Origin: Candidatus Gastranaerophilales bacterium | GTDB lineage: Bacteria > Cyanobacteriota > Vampirovibrionia > Gastranaerophilales > UBA9579 | Reading direction: 5' to 3' | Length of the DNA stretch: 35,658 bases | NCBI GenBank assembly: GCA_028689995.1 | Contig: JAQVCB010000018.1 | Span: 1 to 35,658, forward strand | Shown here: positions 16,574 to 25,704 of the stretch, piece by piece | How positions within the stretch are numbered: the first letter of the stretch is position 1 | How the letters are laid out: each line of letters opens with the position of its first letter | Position numbers and translations under genes: made by a program | Notes under the pieces: model-generated | What the model saw: the letters and a program-made list of their open reading frames with translations, nothing else | Told to the model about the DNA's origin: nothing | The model's database searches: none

Positions 16574-17158
16574 ATGACTGATTTTATTTTGGAAAATAAA
16601 TTTAAAAATATTCTTGAACTTGGTTTTTATCATGGTGTATCAACGTGTTATATTGCCGGGGCAATTGACGAATTAGGTGGAGGTAAAGTTACAACTATTG
16701 ATTTAGAAACTGTACGCACAAAAGATCCAAATATTGAAACTCTTTTAACTGACCTTGGTTTAAGAGAGTACGTAGATATATATTTTGAGCCTAAGTCATA
16801 TATTTGGAGATTAATGAAAATGATTGAAGCAGATCCATCCCCAAGGTTTGATTTTTGCTATATAGATGGAGGACATAATTGGTATGATACTGGTTATGCA
16901 TTTTTCCTTATAGATAAACTTTTATTACCAGGAGGATGGATTATTTTTGATGATTTAGATTGGGCTTATGACAATTATCCTGCAATGAAAAATCTTGAAT
17001 TTGTTAAAAGATTACCTGAAGAAGAAAGAATTACTCCTCAAGTGCGTAAAGTATATGAATTATTAGTTAAACAGCATCCTAATTATGGTGAATTTATGGA
17101 AAAGCAATGGGAATCTTTAGAAAATCAAAATTGGGCATATGCAAAGAAACTTTCTTGA
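16574..17158 (+). CDS. Class I SAM-dependent methyltransferase (Methyltransf_24 type), probably frameshifted
   Basis: The body of a Rossmann methyltransferase: ILELGFYHGVSTCYIAGAI (motif I), VTTIDLE (motif II Asp), FDFCYIDGGHNWYDTGYAF (the IDGxH motif typical of this group) and LLPGGWIIFDDLDWAYDNYP. Relatives sit in polysaccharide and rhamnan/O-antigen clusters and methylate sugars. The frame lacks an RBS, and its natural N-terminus lies at 16506 in another frame, one missing base away. Either the gene is a recent pseudogene, the base is a sequencing error, or a shorter product starts at this ATG. SAM-binding motifs are intact. Confidence 0.8.
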   Translation: MTDFILENKFKNILELGFYHGVSTCYIAGAIDELGGGKVTTIDLETVRTKDPNIETLLTDLGLREYVDIYFEPKSYIWRLMKMIEADPSPRFDFCYIDGGHNWYDTGYAFFLIDKLLLPGGWIIFDDLDWAYDNYPAMKNLEFVKRLPEEERITPQVRKVYELLVKQHPNYGEFMEKQWESLENQNWAYAKKLS

Positions 17159-17270
17159 TGGAGTTTTGTATTTGCTAATATTCTTTAATTTCAAGTTTAA
17201 ACAATGCCATCATTAATAAAATTCATTAGCTTAATGAATTCTAATTATCAGAGAAAGGGTCGAAGATAAA

Positions 17271-18386
17271 GTGTATATTTATTCATTCAGTGAAATTAGT
17301 GAAAACAGTAAAATTTGTATTTATGGTTCAAATAATTTGGAGCAATGTTTTGTTAAATTAATTAAATTAATCAGAAAAGATATTCAAATAGTTAGTTTCA
17401 TTGACTCAAAAAAGATAGATCAAATTGACGGTATCCCAATTTTAAAAATTAAAGAACTTGCTGATTCTGATCTTGAATACGATTTAATTTTAGTTTCACC
17501 TTTTAAGATAAAGGAAGTTGACAATATAAAATATAATTCTGATTCACATAAACTTAAAATAGTGCAATGGGATTTATTTAATTTAGGCAGAACCTATTTT
17601 GTTGATTATACTATGCTTGAAATTACAGATGAATATTATCTTAAAAACAAGCAAAATTATGATAAAGCAGAAGAAATTTTAAAATATGAAGAAGATAAAG
17701 AGTTATATAGAGAAATAATTAAATTAAGACTTGATAGAAAACAGTTAGAAAATTTTAGAAAATTTTTATTTGAATATATAACAACAAAGAATCCTATACA
17801 ATATATAGACTTTATTAATAAATTAAATATAAGAACCATAATTGATGGTGGAGTTTTTGACGGACTGTCTTTATTGAAATTTCAGGACTTATTACCAACG
17901 ATGACTGATATTTATGGATTTGAACCATTTGAAAAATTTGTCAAAGAGAGCATTTTTTATGATTTTTTAGATAAAAATAAAATTCATATAATTCCATTAG
18001 GTCTATGGCATCAAAAAGCAAAACTTGAGTTCAAAGAAAATGTTGCAAATCAAGGGGCTTCAAAAATCGTTAATAATGGACAAGATATTACTGAGTTAAG
18101 CACAATATCTATTGATGAATTTGTTTCTGAAAATAATATTAACAAAGTTGATCTTATTAAGCTTGATGTAGAAGGTGCAGAACTAAATACATTAAAAGGA
18201 AGTATTAATACAATAATAAACCATAGACCACAGTTAGCAATATCTATATATCACAGTCATGAAGAAATGTTTAGTATCCCCATTTTTCTAAATGAACTTC
18301 TTGAAAATTATACTTTTAGGCTTGGTCACTACACACTAACAAGTTTTGAAACAATTTTATACGGAATACCAAACGAACTTATGTAA
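17271..18386 (+). CDS. FkbM family methyltransferase with N-terminal Rossmann module
   Basis: 371 aa. Residues 14 to about 95 are the island's Rossmann-like module, here at the N-terminus (SKICIYGSNNLEQCF, IVSFIDSKK, YDLILVSPF). Residues from about 185 are an FkbM methyltransferase: IIDGGVFDGLSLLKF, IYGFEPFEKF, then the diagnostic STISIDEFV and VDLIKLDVEGAELNTLKGS. FkbM proteins O-methylate sugars or other hydroxyls using SAM. The start codon is GTG; AAAGGG lies somewhat far upstream and no better start exists. It leads into the radical SAM genes with only 31 bases between. Confidence 0.88.
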   Translation: MYIYSFSEISENSKICIYGSNNLEQCFVKLIKLIRKDIQIVSFIDSKKIDQIDGIPILKIKELADSDLEYDLILVSPFKIKEVDNIKYNSDSHKLKIVQWDLFNLGRTYFVDYTMLEITDEYYLKNKQNYDKAEEILKYEEDKELYREIIKLRLDRKQLENFRKFLFEYITTKNPIQYIDFINKLNIRTIIDGGVFDGLSLLKFQDLLPTMTDIYGFEPFEKFVKESIFYDFLDKNKIHIIPLGLWHQKAKLEFKENVANQGASKIVNNGQDITELSTISIDEFVSENNINKVDLIKLDVEGAELNTLKGSINTIINHRPQLAISIYHSHEEMFSIPIFLNELLENYTFRLGHYTLTSFETILYGIPNELM

Positions 18387-18417
18387 ATGAATTGATTATT
18401 AAAAAGGGAATTTTAGT

Positions 18418-19389
18418 ATGGATCAAAAACAAAAAACACACGATAAATTCATAGAATTTGTAATTACTCAAAAATGCAATTACAAATGTGAATATTGTGT
18501 TGAAGGTAATAGGGATAAAGGTAACTTAAACGAGTTTAATCATGCATCTGACAAAGTTGTTGATGAATTTATTCAATTAATAAGAAATCTGGAAGGGGTT
18601 TGGCATATCAGTGTATTAGGTGGTGAGACATTAATACATCCTCGTTATATGGAAGTTTACCAGGAAATTATAAATAATAATCATACAACAAGACTAATAA
18701 CAAATTTTTCTTTACCTTTAGAAAAATATAAAGAACTAGTTGATATTGCTGGAGATAAATTACAAATCTTATGTGCATCTTTACATTTAAGTCAGGTAAA
18801 GAGTTTGGATGATTTTATTGAAAAAGCGGATGAATTTAATAAATATAAAAATTCAAAAACAAAATTTGGGGTTCTATCTGTACTAACAGAAGAAAACTTT
18901 GAAATATTAAAAGAAATAAAACAGAGACTTGCAGAAAGGTCAGTAAATCTGGGCTTTCAAACTTACAAAGTGAATCAAAAAGAAGTTTTTGAATATTCTG
19001 ACAAAATCAAGGAATATTTTAAGCAAGAAAATCGAAAAGTTAATCCTCATGGTGTATTGGCTCAAAGTACATTCGGTACTATATGTTATTCTGGATATGA
19101 TGGATTTATAGTACTTGAAGATGGCCAAGTAATGAGATGTTATAATAGATCACAGGAATTATTTACATTAGGGAATATAATAGGCGGTAATTATAAACTT
19201 TTTAAAAAACCTATTCCTTGCTTGGCGCAAAAGTGTAATTGTCCATTATTCCCATCTCTTAACATGCTTGAGTATGATAATGTAGATATTGAATTGGCGA
19301 AAGCACTTGTTGAATTTAGCCAAATTAGTAAAAAAGCTGTATCAGAAATAAATGGATTAACAGGATTGAATTTAAAAATAAAAAATTAA
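18418..19389 (+). CDS. Radical SAM enzyme with C-terminal cysteine cluster
   Basis: 323 aa. C20-x3-C24-x2-C27 (KCNYKCEYC) binds the SAM-cleaving [4Fe-4S] cluster; GGE at 68-70 is the second SAM contact. Five C-terminal cysteines, C223, C241, C268, C273 and C275, are arranged as in SPASM/twitch-type auxiliary clusters. Such enzymes abstract hydrogen from a peptide or sugar substrate to make C-C or C-S bonds, epimerise or deoxygenate. Its place between methyltransferase and glycosyltransferase genes suggests a modified sugar or a glycopeptide-like target; the substrate is unknown. AAGGGA precedes the ATG. Confidence 0.88.
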   Translation: MDQKQKTHDKFIEFVITQKCNYKCEYCVEGNRDKGNLNEFNHASDKVVDEFIQLIRNLEGVWHISVLGGETLIHPRYMEVYQEIINNNHTTRLITNFSLPLEKYKELVDIAGDKLQILCASLHLSQVKSLDDFIEKADEFNKYKNSKTKFGVLSVLTEENFEILKEIKQRLAERSVNLGFQTYKVNQKEVFEYSDKIKEYFKQENRKVNPHGVLAQSTFGTICYSGYDGFIVLEDGQVMRCYNRSQELFTLGNIIGGNYKLFKKPIPCLAQKCNCPLFPSLNMLEYDNVDIELAKALVEFSQISKKAVSEINGLTGLNLKIKN

Positions 19390-19437
19390 ATTGTATACGT
19401 GTTTGGAAAAATTAAATTATAGGGAAGTCGAAAAATA

Positions 19438-21834
19438 ATGCAGACAAATGAAATAAAAGTAATAAACAAAGGAGATTACGTCCTTACAAATTATAGGACT
19501 AATTACAGAAGAGGAGTATTATGGCTCGGACAAACCTGTAATCAAAGATGTACTTTTTGTTATTTTGCAAATTCAATAGAAACAAAAGATCAGCCAGAAC
19601 ATGCTTTTGCTTCTTTTGATAAAGCTAAGGAAATGTGCAGGACTTTAAGAGAAACTTATAACAACAACTCAGTTGATATTCAAGGCGGTGAACCTACAAT
19701 TTACCCACATATATATGAACTGATAAAATATTGTAACGAGATAGGTTTAAAACCTACATTAATTACTAACGCTTTGGTATTGGACGATATCGAAAAATGC
19801 AAAAAGTACAAAGAAGCAGGAATATTTGATTTTTTAATCAGCGTGCATAATTTAGGAACTATTCACGATGAAATAGTTGGTGTTCCGGGTGCGCATAAAC
19901 GTCAAATGAAAGCTCTGGATAATCTTGTAAAAGTTGGGATTCCTTTTAGATTTAATACTGTTTTAACTAATGAAGTTTTGCCAAACCTGCAAAAAATAGT
20001 GGAACTTGCAGTTGAAAAGGGTGCCAGAGCCTGTAATTTTATTTGCTTCAATATGTCACCAGATCAAAAAGAAAGAAGAACAAAAGATAATGTAACTTTA
20101 TGTTCTAAAATCAAAGAAACTTTACCAGATGTTCTTGATTATTTAGATAAAAATGAAATAGAAGTTAATATCAGGTATTTGCCATTTTGTATGTTTGAAC
20201 CCAGACATAGAAAATTTGTTCAGGATACAAAGCAAACTATCTATGACCTTCATGAGTGGGAATATGCGGGAAGATTATGGACTCAGGATAAATTCCAAAG
20301 AGAAGCTAATGCTCCTTTAAGCAAGCCTGTAAATATGTTTGACTTTTTATTAAAAAAAAGAAAAGACAGACATCATAAAATAAAGGAATTCTTTGAAAAA
20401 AATCCTGATAAACTGGTTATTAATCCTCCTATAAATGAAATGACTGATTTTCAAAAAGATATGGATCAGGAAATTGGTGATTATAAACCTTTATTTTACA
20501 AAGATTCCATGGGGGCATCTGATAATTTATCTATTTATGATTATGCTTACTCAGAAGTGCGTGAAATAACAACTATTGAACATCGTTATAAAAAAACTGA
20601 TAAATGTTCAAAATGTGATTTAAATTCGATTTGTGACGGTTTTCAAAAAGACTATATTGAGCTTTGGGGAGATGATGATGCTATTCCCGAAACTTCAATT
20701 GGTAAAATGATATTTGATCCCATATATTATATGAAAGATCAGATGAAAATCGTGGAGAAAGAAGAATATGACTGGGCTCTAGCACCTGCAAGAAAAGAAA
20801 AACAATTATTAAAGCTACCACTAGTTTCTCTGGTAGTTACAAATTATAATTATAGTGAATTTATAGAAGATTGTGTAAAGGGGATTTTAAACCAGACTTA
20901 TCAAAATCTGGAATGTATTATTGTTGATGATTGTTCAACTGATGATTCTGTTGCAAAAATAGAAAAGTTTATTAAAAATAACCAAAAATCTGATATTTCT
21001 TTTAGGTTGATTAAACAGGATAAAAATCAGGGGCAGTTAGCCGGATTTATAAAAGGGATAAAACAGGCTAAAGGTGTATTTTTAGGATTTGTCGATGCTG
21101 ATGATATTATTCTGCCTGAATTTGTTAATACTCATATACAGGTTCATTTTAAAACTAATGTTGCAATGAGTGTTACTCAACAGGTTGAGTTTGATGAAAA
21201 TAACGAAATTCATTCTTTATTTAGTCTTGCATCTCCTCAAATTCAAAAACAGGGTGAAGCCAGTTTAAAACCTCAAAAATTTGAAGATTTAGAGAATATG
21301 GTTAAATCTCAAAAGTTTTTTGAAGAAGAAATTAATTATAAAGTTATAAGTGTTGATACGCACAAATTTGGTGGATGGCACTGGGGACCTACAAGTAATG
21401 TTATATTTAGAAAGAATGTTCTAGACTTTTTTGTTTTTGCAGATAATTTTGCACATTGGAAGCATTGTGCAGACAATCTTCTTTTTAACTTTGCTCATTT
21501 GTTAGGCGGAAGTTGTATTATCTATACTCCTTTAACAGCTTATCGCAGACATTCAAGTAAAGGCTTTTCCAATAGAGCAATAACAGGAATTGTTAGGTTC
21601 TTTACACAGAAATCCAAGGATAAAATGAAAGTTGATAGAGAAGTCTTAATAAAAGATATGTTATCAATATTTGTAAACGGTAAAGAGGAATTTTTGAATT
21701 TTATGGACAAAAATGCTTTTCAAAATCTAGTTAAAGGTGTTGTTGTCGGTACTAGTAAAGAAGAATTAGCTAAGAACGTCGAGCTTTTAAAACAACTTTT
21801 AAATAAAGACGAAATAGAAAAATATTTGAATTAA
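19438..21834 (+). CDS. Radical SAM-GT2 glycosyltransferase fusion
   Basis: 798 aa in one frame. Residues 1 to about 440 are a radical SAM enzyme: C34-x3-C38-x2-C41 (TCNQRCTFC), GGE 83-85 and a C-terminal Cys set C390, C393, C399 that may bind a further cluster. Residues 461-798 are a GT-A glycosyltransferase family 2 domain: LVSLVVTNYNYSEFIEDCV, CIIVDDCSTDDS, then the DxD in GFVDADD (D553/D555) and a WGPTSN acceptor region. There is no stop or frameshift between the parts. The linkage implies that the radical product is passed to, or made on, the glycosylated acceptor. No module of the shared Rossmann type is attached. Confidence 0.9.
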   Translation: MQTNEIKVINKGDYVLTNYRTNYRRGVLWLGQTCNQRCTFCYFANSIETKDQPEHAFASFDKAKEMCRTLRETYNNNSVDIQGGEPTIYPHIYELIKYCNEIGLKPTLITNALVLDDIEKCKKYKEAGIFDFLISVHNLGTIHDEIVGVPGAHKRQMKALDNLVKVGIPFRFNTVLTNEVLPNLQKIVELAVEKGARACNFICFNMSPDQKERRTKDNVTLCSKIKETLPDVLDYLDKNEIEVNIRYLPFCMFEPRHRKFVQDTKQTIYDLHEWEYAGRLWTQDKFQREANAPLSKPVNMFDFLLKKRKDRHHKIKEFFEKNPDKLVINPPINEMTDFQKDMDQEIGDYKPLFYKDSMGASDNLSIYDYAYSEVREITTIEHRYKKTDKCSKCDLNSICDGFQKDYIELWGDDDAIPETSIGKMIFDPIYYMKDQMKIVEKEEYDWALAPARKEKQLLKLPLVSLVVTNYNYSEFIEDCVKGILNQTYQNLECIIVDDCSTDDSVAKIEKFIKNNQKSDISFRLIKQDKNQGQLAGFIKGIKQAKGVFLGFVDADDIILPEFVNTHIQVHFKTNVAMSVTQQVEFDENNEIHSLFSLASPQIQKQGEASLKPQKFEDLENMVKSQKFFEEEINYKVISVDTHKFGGWHWGPTSNVIFRKNVLDFFVFADNFAHWKHCADNLLFNFAHLLGGSCIIYTPLTAYRRHSSKGFSNRAITGIVRFFTQKSKDKMKVDREVLIKDMLSIFVNGKEEFLNFMDKNAFQNLVKGVVVGTSKEELAKNVELLKQLLNKDEIEKYLN

Positions 21835-21861
21835 ATTTATATTTTAAAGCTGGGAGGACAA

Positions 21862-23172
21862 ATGAAAGAGTCGCTAGTTTCAGTGATAATTCCTGTATAT
21901 AATGCTGAAAAATTTCTTAGTGAGGCTGTTGAGTCAGCAATAAATTTGCCTGAAGTTAAGGAAATTCTTTTGATTGAAGATAATTCAAAAGATAATTCCC
22001 TGAAAATTTGTAAGGAATTAACTGAAAAATATCCTGAAAAAATTAAATTATATCAGCATAAAGATAAAAAAAATCACGGAGCAGGTGCTTCAAGAAATAT
22101 TGGGCTGAAAAATGCAACGGGAGATTATATTGCTTTTCTTGATGCGGATGATTTTTATCTTCCGCACAGGTTTAGGGAAACTTTTGAAATCTTTGAAAAA
22201 AATCCTGATATTGACGGAGTTTATGGTGCAGTAGGAACTCACTTTGAAAATGATGAAGTGAAGAAAAAATACGGAGATGTATTAACATTCAAGATTTTTA
22301 ATACTATATGGGAAAAGGTTGCACCGGAAAATCTTATTGAAACTCTTGTCAAAGGCGGTAAGGGTTGGCTTCATCTCGATACAATCACAATAAAAAGAGA
22401 TCTTATTAAAAAAAGCGGTTATTTTAATACTAAAATGAGACAGGGGCAGGATACTCATTTTGCATGGAAACTTGCAGCTGCTGGTAATCTGACAAGGCAA
22501 TCAATAGAGAAGCCAGTAGCACTTAGAAGAGCACATGAAGGTAATAGGGTTCATAATGATAAAGAAGCAAAATATTATCATACTTATCTTGTTCCCGAGT
22601 TTTACAAATGGGGTAAAAAGCTTGAACGAGTTCAAAAAATTAAACATTTAATACCTCAAAGTCACATAAATTGGATAAAAAGATATGCTCAAATTTGTCA
22701 TGAAAAAAATTGGAAGTATTTTTATACTTTAAAATTAATTCAAAGCCATGAAGTTTTGTCTCTATCCGTAATTATTAAGGAACTAAAATCCATAAAAGAT
22801 ATGAAATTCCAGACTGCGCCAAGTAAAACTATAAACAATTTGAATTCATGGCAGAAAATCTGTTTTAATAACATAATTGACACGATAAAATATGATTATA
22901 AAGATAAAAATATATATTTGTACGGTGGCGGGATTTTTCTTGAACTGCTTTTAAAACAGACAAAGATTGCTTCATTACCTGTTTGCGGGGTTTTTGATTA
23001 CGATGTCAAAAAAGAAGGAAAAAAAATTAATAATTGGACTATACATAATCCGCAAAATATGTCTGACTTTGATATCGATTTGCTGCTTGTTACAGTGTAT
23101 AATATTGATGACGTTAAAGACTACGTTGACAGTATTTGTAAAGCAGATAAGATTTATATAGCAAAATTATGA
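21862..23172 (+). CDS. GT2 glycosyltransferase with C-terminal Rossmann module
   Basis: 436 aa. The GT-A domain starts at residue 5 (LVSVIIPVYNAEKFLSEAV), with EILLIEDNSKDNS, then GAGASRNIGLKNATGDYIAFLDADDFYLP (DxD in LDADD). A later RQGQDTHFAWKL matches the acceptor-side motif. Residues 349-436 are the shared module (KNIYLYGGGIFLELLL, CGVFDYD). Its GGG loop differs from the GAG of the others. GGGAGG gives a strong RBS. The stop codon overlaps the next gene's start (ATGA), indicating coupled translation. Confidence 0.9.
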   Translation: MKESLVSVIIPVYNAEKFLSEAVESAINLPEVKEILLIEDNSKDNSLKICKELTEKYPEKIKLYQHKDKKNHGAGASRNIGLKNATGDYIAFLDADDFYLPHRFRETFEIFEKNPDIDGVYGAVGTHFENDEVKKKYGDVLTFKIFNTIWEKVAPENLIETLVKGGKGWLHLDTITIKRDLIKKSGYFNTKMRQGQDTHFAWKLAAAGNLTRQSIEKPVALRRAHEGNRVHNDKEAKYYHTYLVPEFYKWGKKLERVQKIKHLIPQSHINWIKRYAQICHEKNWKYFYTLKLIQSHEVLSLSVIIKELKSIKDMKFQTAPSKTINNLNSWQKICFNNIIDTIKYDYKDKNIYLYGGGIFLELLLKQTKIASLPVCGVFDYDVKKEGKKINNWTIHNPQNMSDFDIDLLLVTVYNIDDVKDYVDSICKADKIYIAKL

Positions 23173-24350
23173 GTAAAGTTTCAATAATTGTAAGAACTAA
23201 AGACAGGCTCCTATTTTTAAAAAGGGCTATTGAGAGTATTTCCGGTCAAACTTTTAAAGATTGGGAAGCTATTATTGTCAATGACGGCGGTATAAAAACA
23301 GATATTGAAGATTTTATAATGCCGTATAAAAAAACTTTCAATGATAAAATTAAATTAATCCATACTAAAGAAAAGACTAAGCTAAGGCCTGTTGCTGCAA
23401 ATATCGGTATAAAATCCAGTAAATGTAAATATATTGTAATTCATGACGATGATGACAGTTGGGAACCTGAATTCCTGGAAAAATGTGTGAAACTTTTAGA
23501 AGAGACTGATTATAAAGGTGTTGTAACTTATAGTAATGCTGTTTATGAAAAAGTAGAGAAAGACAAAATTAAAAAAATTTTTACTGAGCCTTTTAACAAA
23601 GACATGAATTGCGCAAGTTTATATAAAATGGCGTCAAATAATACATTTCCACCTATTAGTTTTGTTTATAAAAGAGAAGTTCATGATGAGATCGGCTATT
23701 ATGATGAAGAATTGGAAGTATTGGAGGACTGGGAGTTCAATCTTAGATTTTTACAAAAGAAAGATATATTCGTAATCCCGGAATTTCTTGCAAATTACCA
23801 TCTCAGACCAGATATAAAAGAACAAAATCTTGCAAATACTATTTTTGGTAGTGGTATTGCAGTTCATAAAAAATATGATTCAATAATACGAAACAGGCTT
23901 TTAAGGCAGGATATAGCAAATAATTGTCAGGGAATCGGATTTTTAGTTAATTTTTCCCGTTATTTTAATGCTGAAGCCTTGAAAAACGAATTAAAAGAAG
24001 ATAAAAAATCGGAATTTGATATTAAGAATGTAAACAGGGAATCAGTTCTAAAAAATCTAAACTCACTCAGACATAATTATAAGGATAAAGAAATATATTG
24101 TTATGGAGCCGGTGCATATTTTCAGAATTTATTAAAAGAGTATAATTTTTTAGATATAAATATAAAGGGAATTTTTGACAAGGATGAATCATTAACTGGT
24201 ACTGAAATTTCAGGATATCCTGTACTTAATCCTGATAAAATGTTGAAGTTAAATATTGATTTATTGGTTATAACTGTCATAAATCCGTGTGTAGTTGAAG
24301 AATACATTAGAAATAAATATCATGGTGAAATCATGTATCTCAATTTATAA
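23169..24350 (+). CDS. GT2 glycosyltransferase with C-terminal Rossmann module
   Basis: 393 aa. The GT-A domain begins VSIIVRTKDRLLFLKRAI, with AIIVNDGG, RPVAANIGIKSSKCKYIVIHDDDDSW (metal site in the DDDD run) and LEDWEFNLRFL. Residues 307-393 are the shared module (KEIYCYGAGAYFQNLL, KGIFDKD, NIDLLVITV). Start and stop overlap the previous gene by four bases. Donor and acceptor are unknown. Confidence 0.9.
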   Translation: MSKVSIIVRTKDRLLFLKRAIESISGQTFKDWEAIIVNDGGIKTDIEDFIMPYKKTFNDKIKLIHTKEKTKLRPVAANIGIKSSKCKYIVIHDDDDSWEPEFLEKCVKLLEETDYKGVVTYSNAVYEKVEKDKIKKIFTEPFNKDMNCASLYKMASNNTFPPISFVYKREVHDEIGYYDEELEVLEDWEFNLRFLQKKDIFVIPEFLANYHLRPDIKEQNLANTIFGSGIAVHKKYDSIIRNRLLRQDIANNCQGIGFLVNFSRYFNAEALKNELKEDKKSEFDIKNVNRESVLKNLNSLRHNYKDKEIYCYGAGAYFQNLLKEYNFLDINIKGIFDKDESLTGTEISGYPVLNPDKMLKLNIDLLVITVINPCVVEEYIRNKYHGEIMYLNL

Positions 24351-24391
24351 TTAAATTTACTCTAAAATAACCGGAGAATATAGTTTAATAT

Positions 24392-25405
24392 ATGGATAAA
24401 AACCTGCTGGATTTGATAGACAAGAGTGAATACATCTCGTTTGATGTATTTGATACTGTGATCAAAAGAAGAGGCCTTTTTAGACCTGAGGATCTGTTTA
24501 AATTTGTTGAAAGAAGAGTTAGCAGGTTTTATAAAAAAGAAGTTATTAAAAATTTTACAGATGAACGTGTATTGGCCGAAGATCAGGCAAGAGAAGTATT
24601 TAAAGATACTGAAGAAATAACTTTAGATCAGATTTATTACGGTTTTAAAAATAATTTACAGTTAGATGATGAAACAGTAAAGAAAATTCAGGAAATTGAA
24701 GTTCAGACTGAAATAAATTTCAGTAAAAAAGATAATTTTATTTTTAATATTTATAATTATTGCCTTGAAAAAAATAAGAAAATTATTTTTCTTTCTGATA
24801 TGTATCTTTCTCACGATGATATATGTAAAATTCTTAAAAAAAATCATTATACAAAATTTAATGAATTAATTATTTCATCTGAGACAGGTTTTACAAAATA
24901 TACAGGAAATCAATACAGGTATTTGCTAAACAAATTGAATATTTCACCTGATAAAATTTTACATATCGGCGATAATTACCAAACTGATGTGAATAATGCA
25001 GAAAAAAAAGGTTTGTCAGCATATTTTTATAATTCCTCGACTGAAAAAAATGCATGGTTTTTAAACCATCCAAATACAAAACGAAAAATAAATTTTTTGA
25101 TAAAAGAAGCTGAAAATAAAAAAATTGTTTTTTATGGAGCAGGATTGTTTGCACAGGAGTTGATTAGACAGTATAACTTTTCCGGTTTGAATGTTTTAGG
25201 TTTTGTTGATAAAGCCCTTGATAAAAAAGGACAGAAAATTAGTAATTATAATATTTATCAGCCGGAAGATATTGAAAAACTCAATCCTGATATTATAGCG
25301 GTGACTGTTATTCAATATGATCAGGCCCTAAAATTTCTAAACAGTTTTAAAATTGAGAAAAATCTGAATTTCAACATAGTTTATGACCTGTTTCAGGATA
25401 ACTGA
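24392..25405 (+). CDS. HAD-like hydrolase (N-terminal half of COG5610 type) with Rossmann module
   Basis: 337 aa. Motif I is FDVFDT (nucleophile D18, Phe at the usual second Asp), motif II IIFLSDMY, and motif IV HIGDNYQTDV: the pattern of the HAD half of COG5610 proteins found in O-antigen clusters. Residues 243-337 are the shared module (KKIVFYGAGLFAQELI, LGFVDK, NPDIIAVTV). In typical COG5610 proteins the HAD half is followed by a second domain that here lies in the gene at 27851. The best SD (GGAG) is about 15 bases from the ATG, too far, so initiation is uncertain. Confidence 0.82.
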   Translation: MDKNLLDLIDKSEYISFDVFDTVIKRRGLFRPEDLFKFVERRVSRFYKKEVIKNFTDERVLAEDQAREVFKDTEEITLDQIYYGFKNNLQLDDETVKKIQEIEVQTEINFSKKDNFIFNIYNYCLEKNKKIIFLSDMYLSHDDICKILKKNHYTKFNELIISSETGFTKYTGNQYRYLLNKLNISPDKILHIGDNYQTDVNNAEKKGLSAYFYNSSTEKNAWFLNHPNTKRKINFLIKEAENKKIVFYGAGLFAQELIRQYNFSGLNVLGFVDKALDKKGQKISNYNIYQPEDIEKLNPDIIAVTVIQYDQALKFLNSFKIEKNLNFNIVYDLFQDN

Positions 25406-25430
25406 TGTAAAGAAGATTAGCTAAATTACT

Positions 25431-25580
25431 ATAACTGTCATTGCGAGCGACTAGCGGGAGCGTGGCAATCTAACCAACTTTGCTGATTATTACGAACCAT
25501 AAATATCGAATATTAGATTGATATAATCTATGAATATTGGCAAGATCCTCACGTAGTTGCACTCCTCAGGATGACGTTAT
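25431..25580. repeat. Dispersed repeat with inverted ends
   Basis: The left end starts ATAACTGTCATTGCGAGC and continues to GTGGCAATCT. The right end is ATGACGTTAT preceded by CCTCAGG, so the ends are near-perfect inverted repeats. The segment is less AT-rich than its surroundings. The motif TGTCATTGCGAGCG...GGCAATCT is a widespread bacterial intergenic repeat type; the right half resembles the related GTCATCCTGAGG type. It separates the two gene groups of the island. Confidence 0.75.
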
Positions 25581-25628
25581 GTTTGTCTGTTGACAACTTT
25601 TCCTTTACCTTAATAGTTGAAGTTGATT

Positions 25629-25657
25629 TTTTGAGTTAAGAATTTAAGTGTTATAAT
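25629..25657 (+). promoter_or_regulatory. Promoter of the second island operon
   Basis: TATAAT at 25652-25657 is a perfect -10; TTTTGA at 25629-25634 is a weak -35 with a 17-base spacer. Transcription would start near 25664, which argues for translation from the TTG at 25705 rather than the ATG at 25669. Confidence 0.55.
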
Positions 25658-25704
25658 AATTATCATGAATGTCGTCTCTATTTGAAGTTGGAGTGAGTGG
25701 AAGA

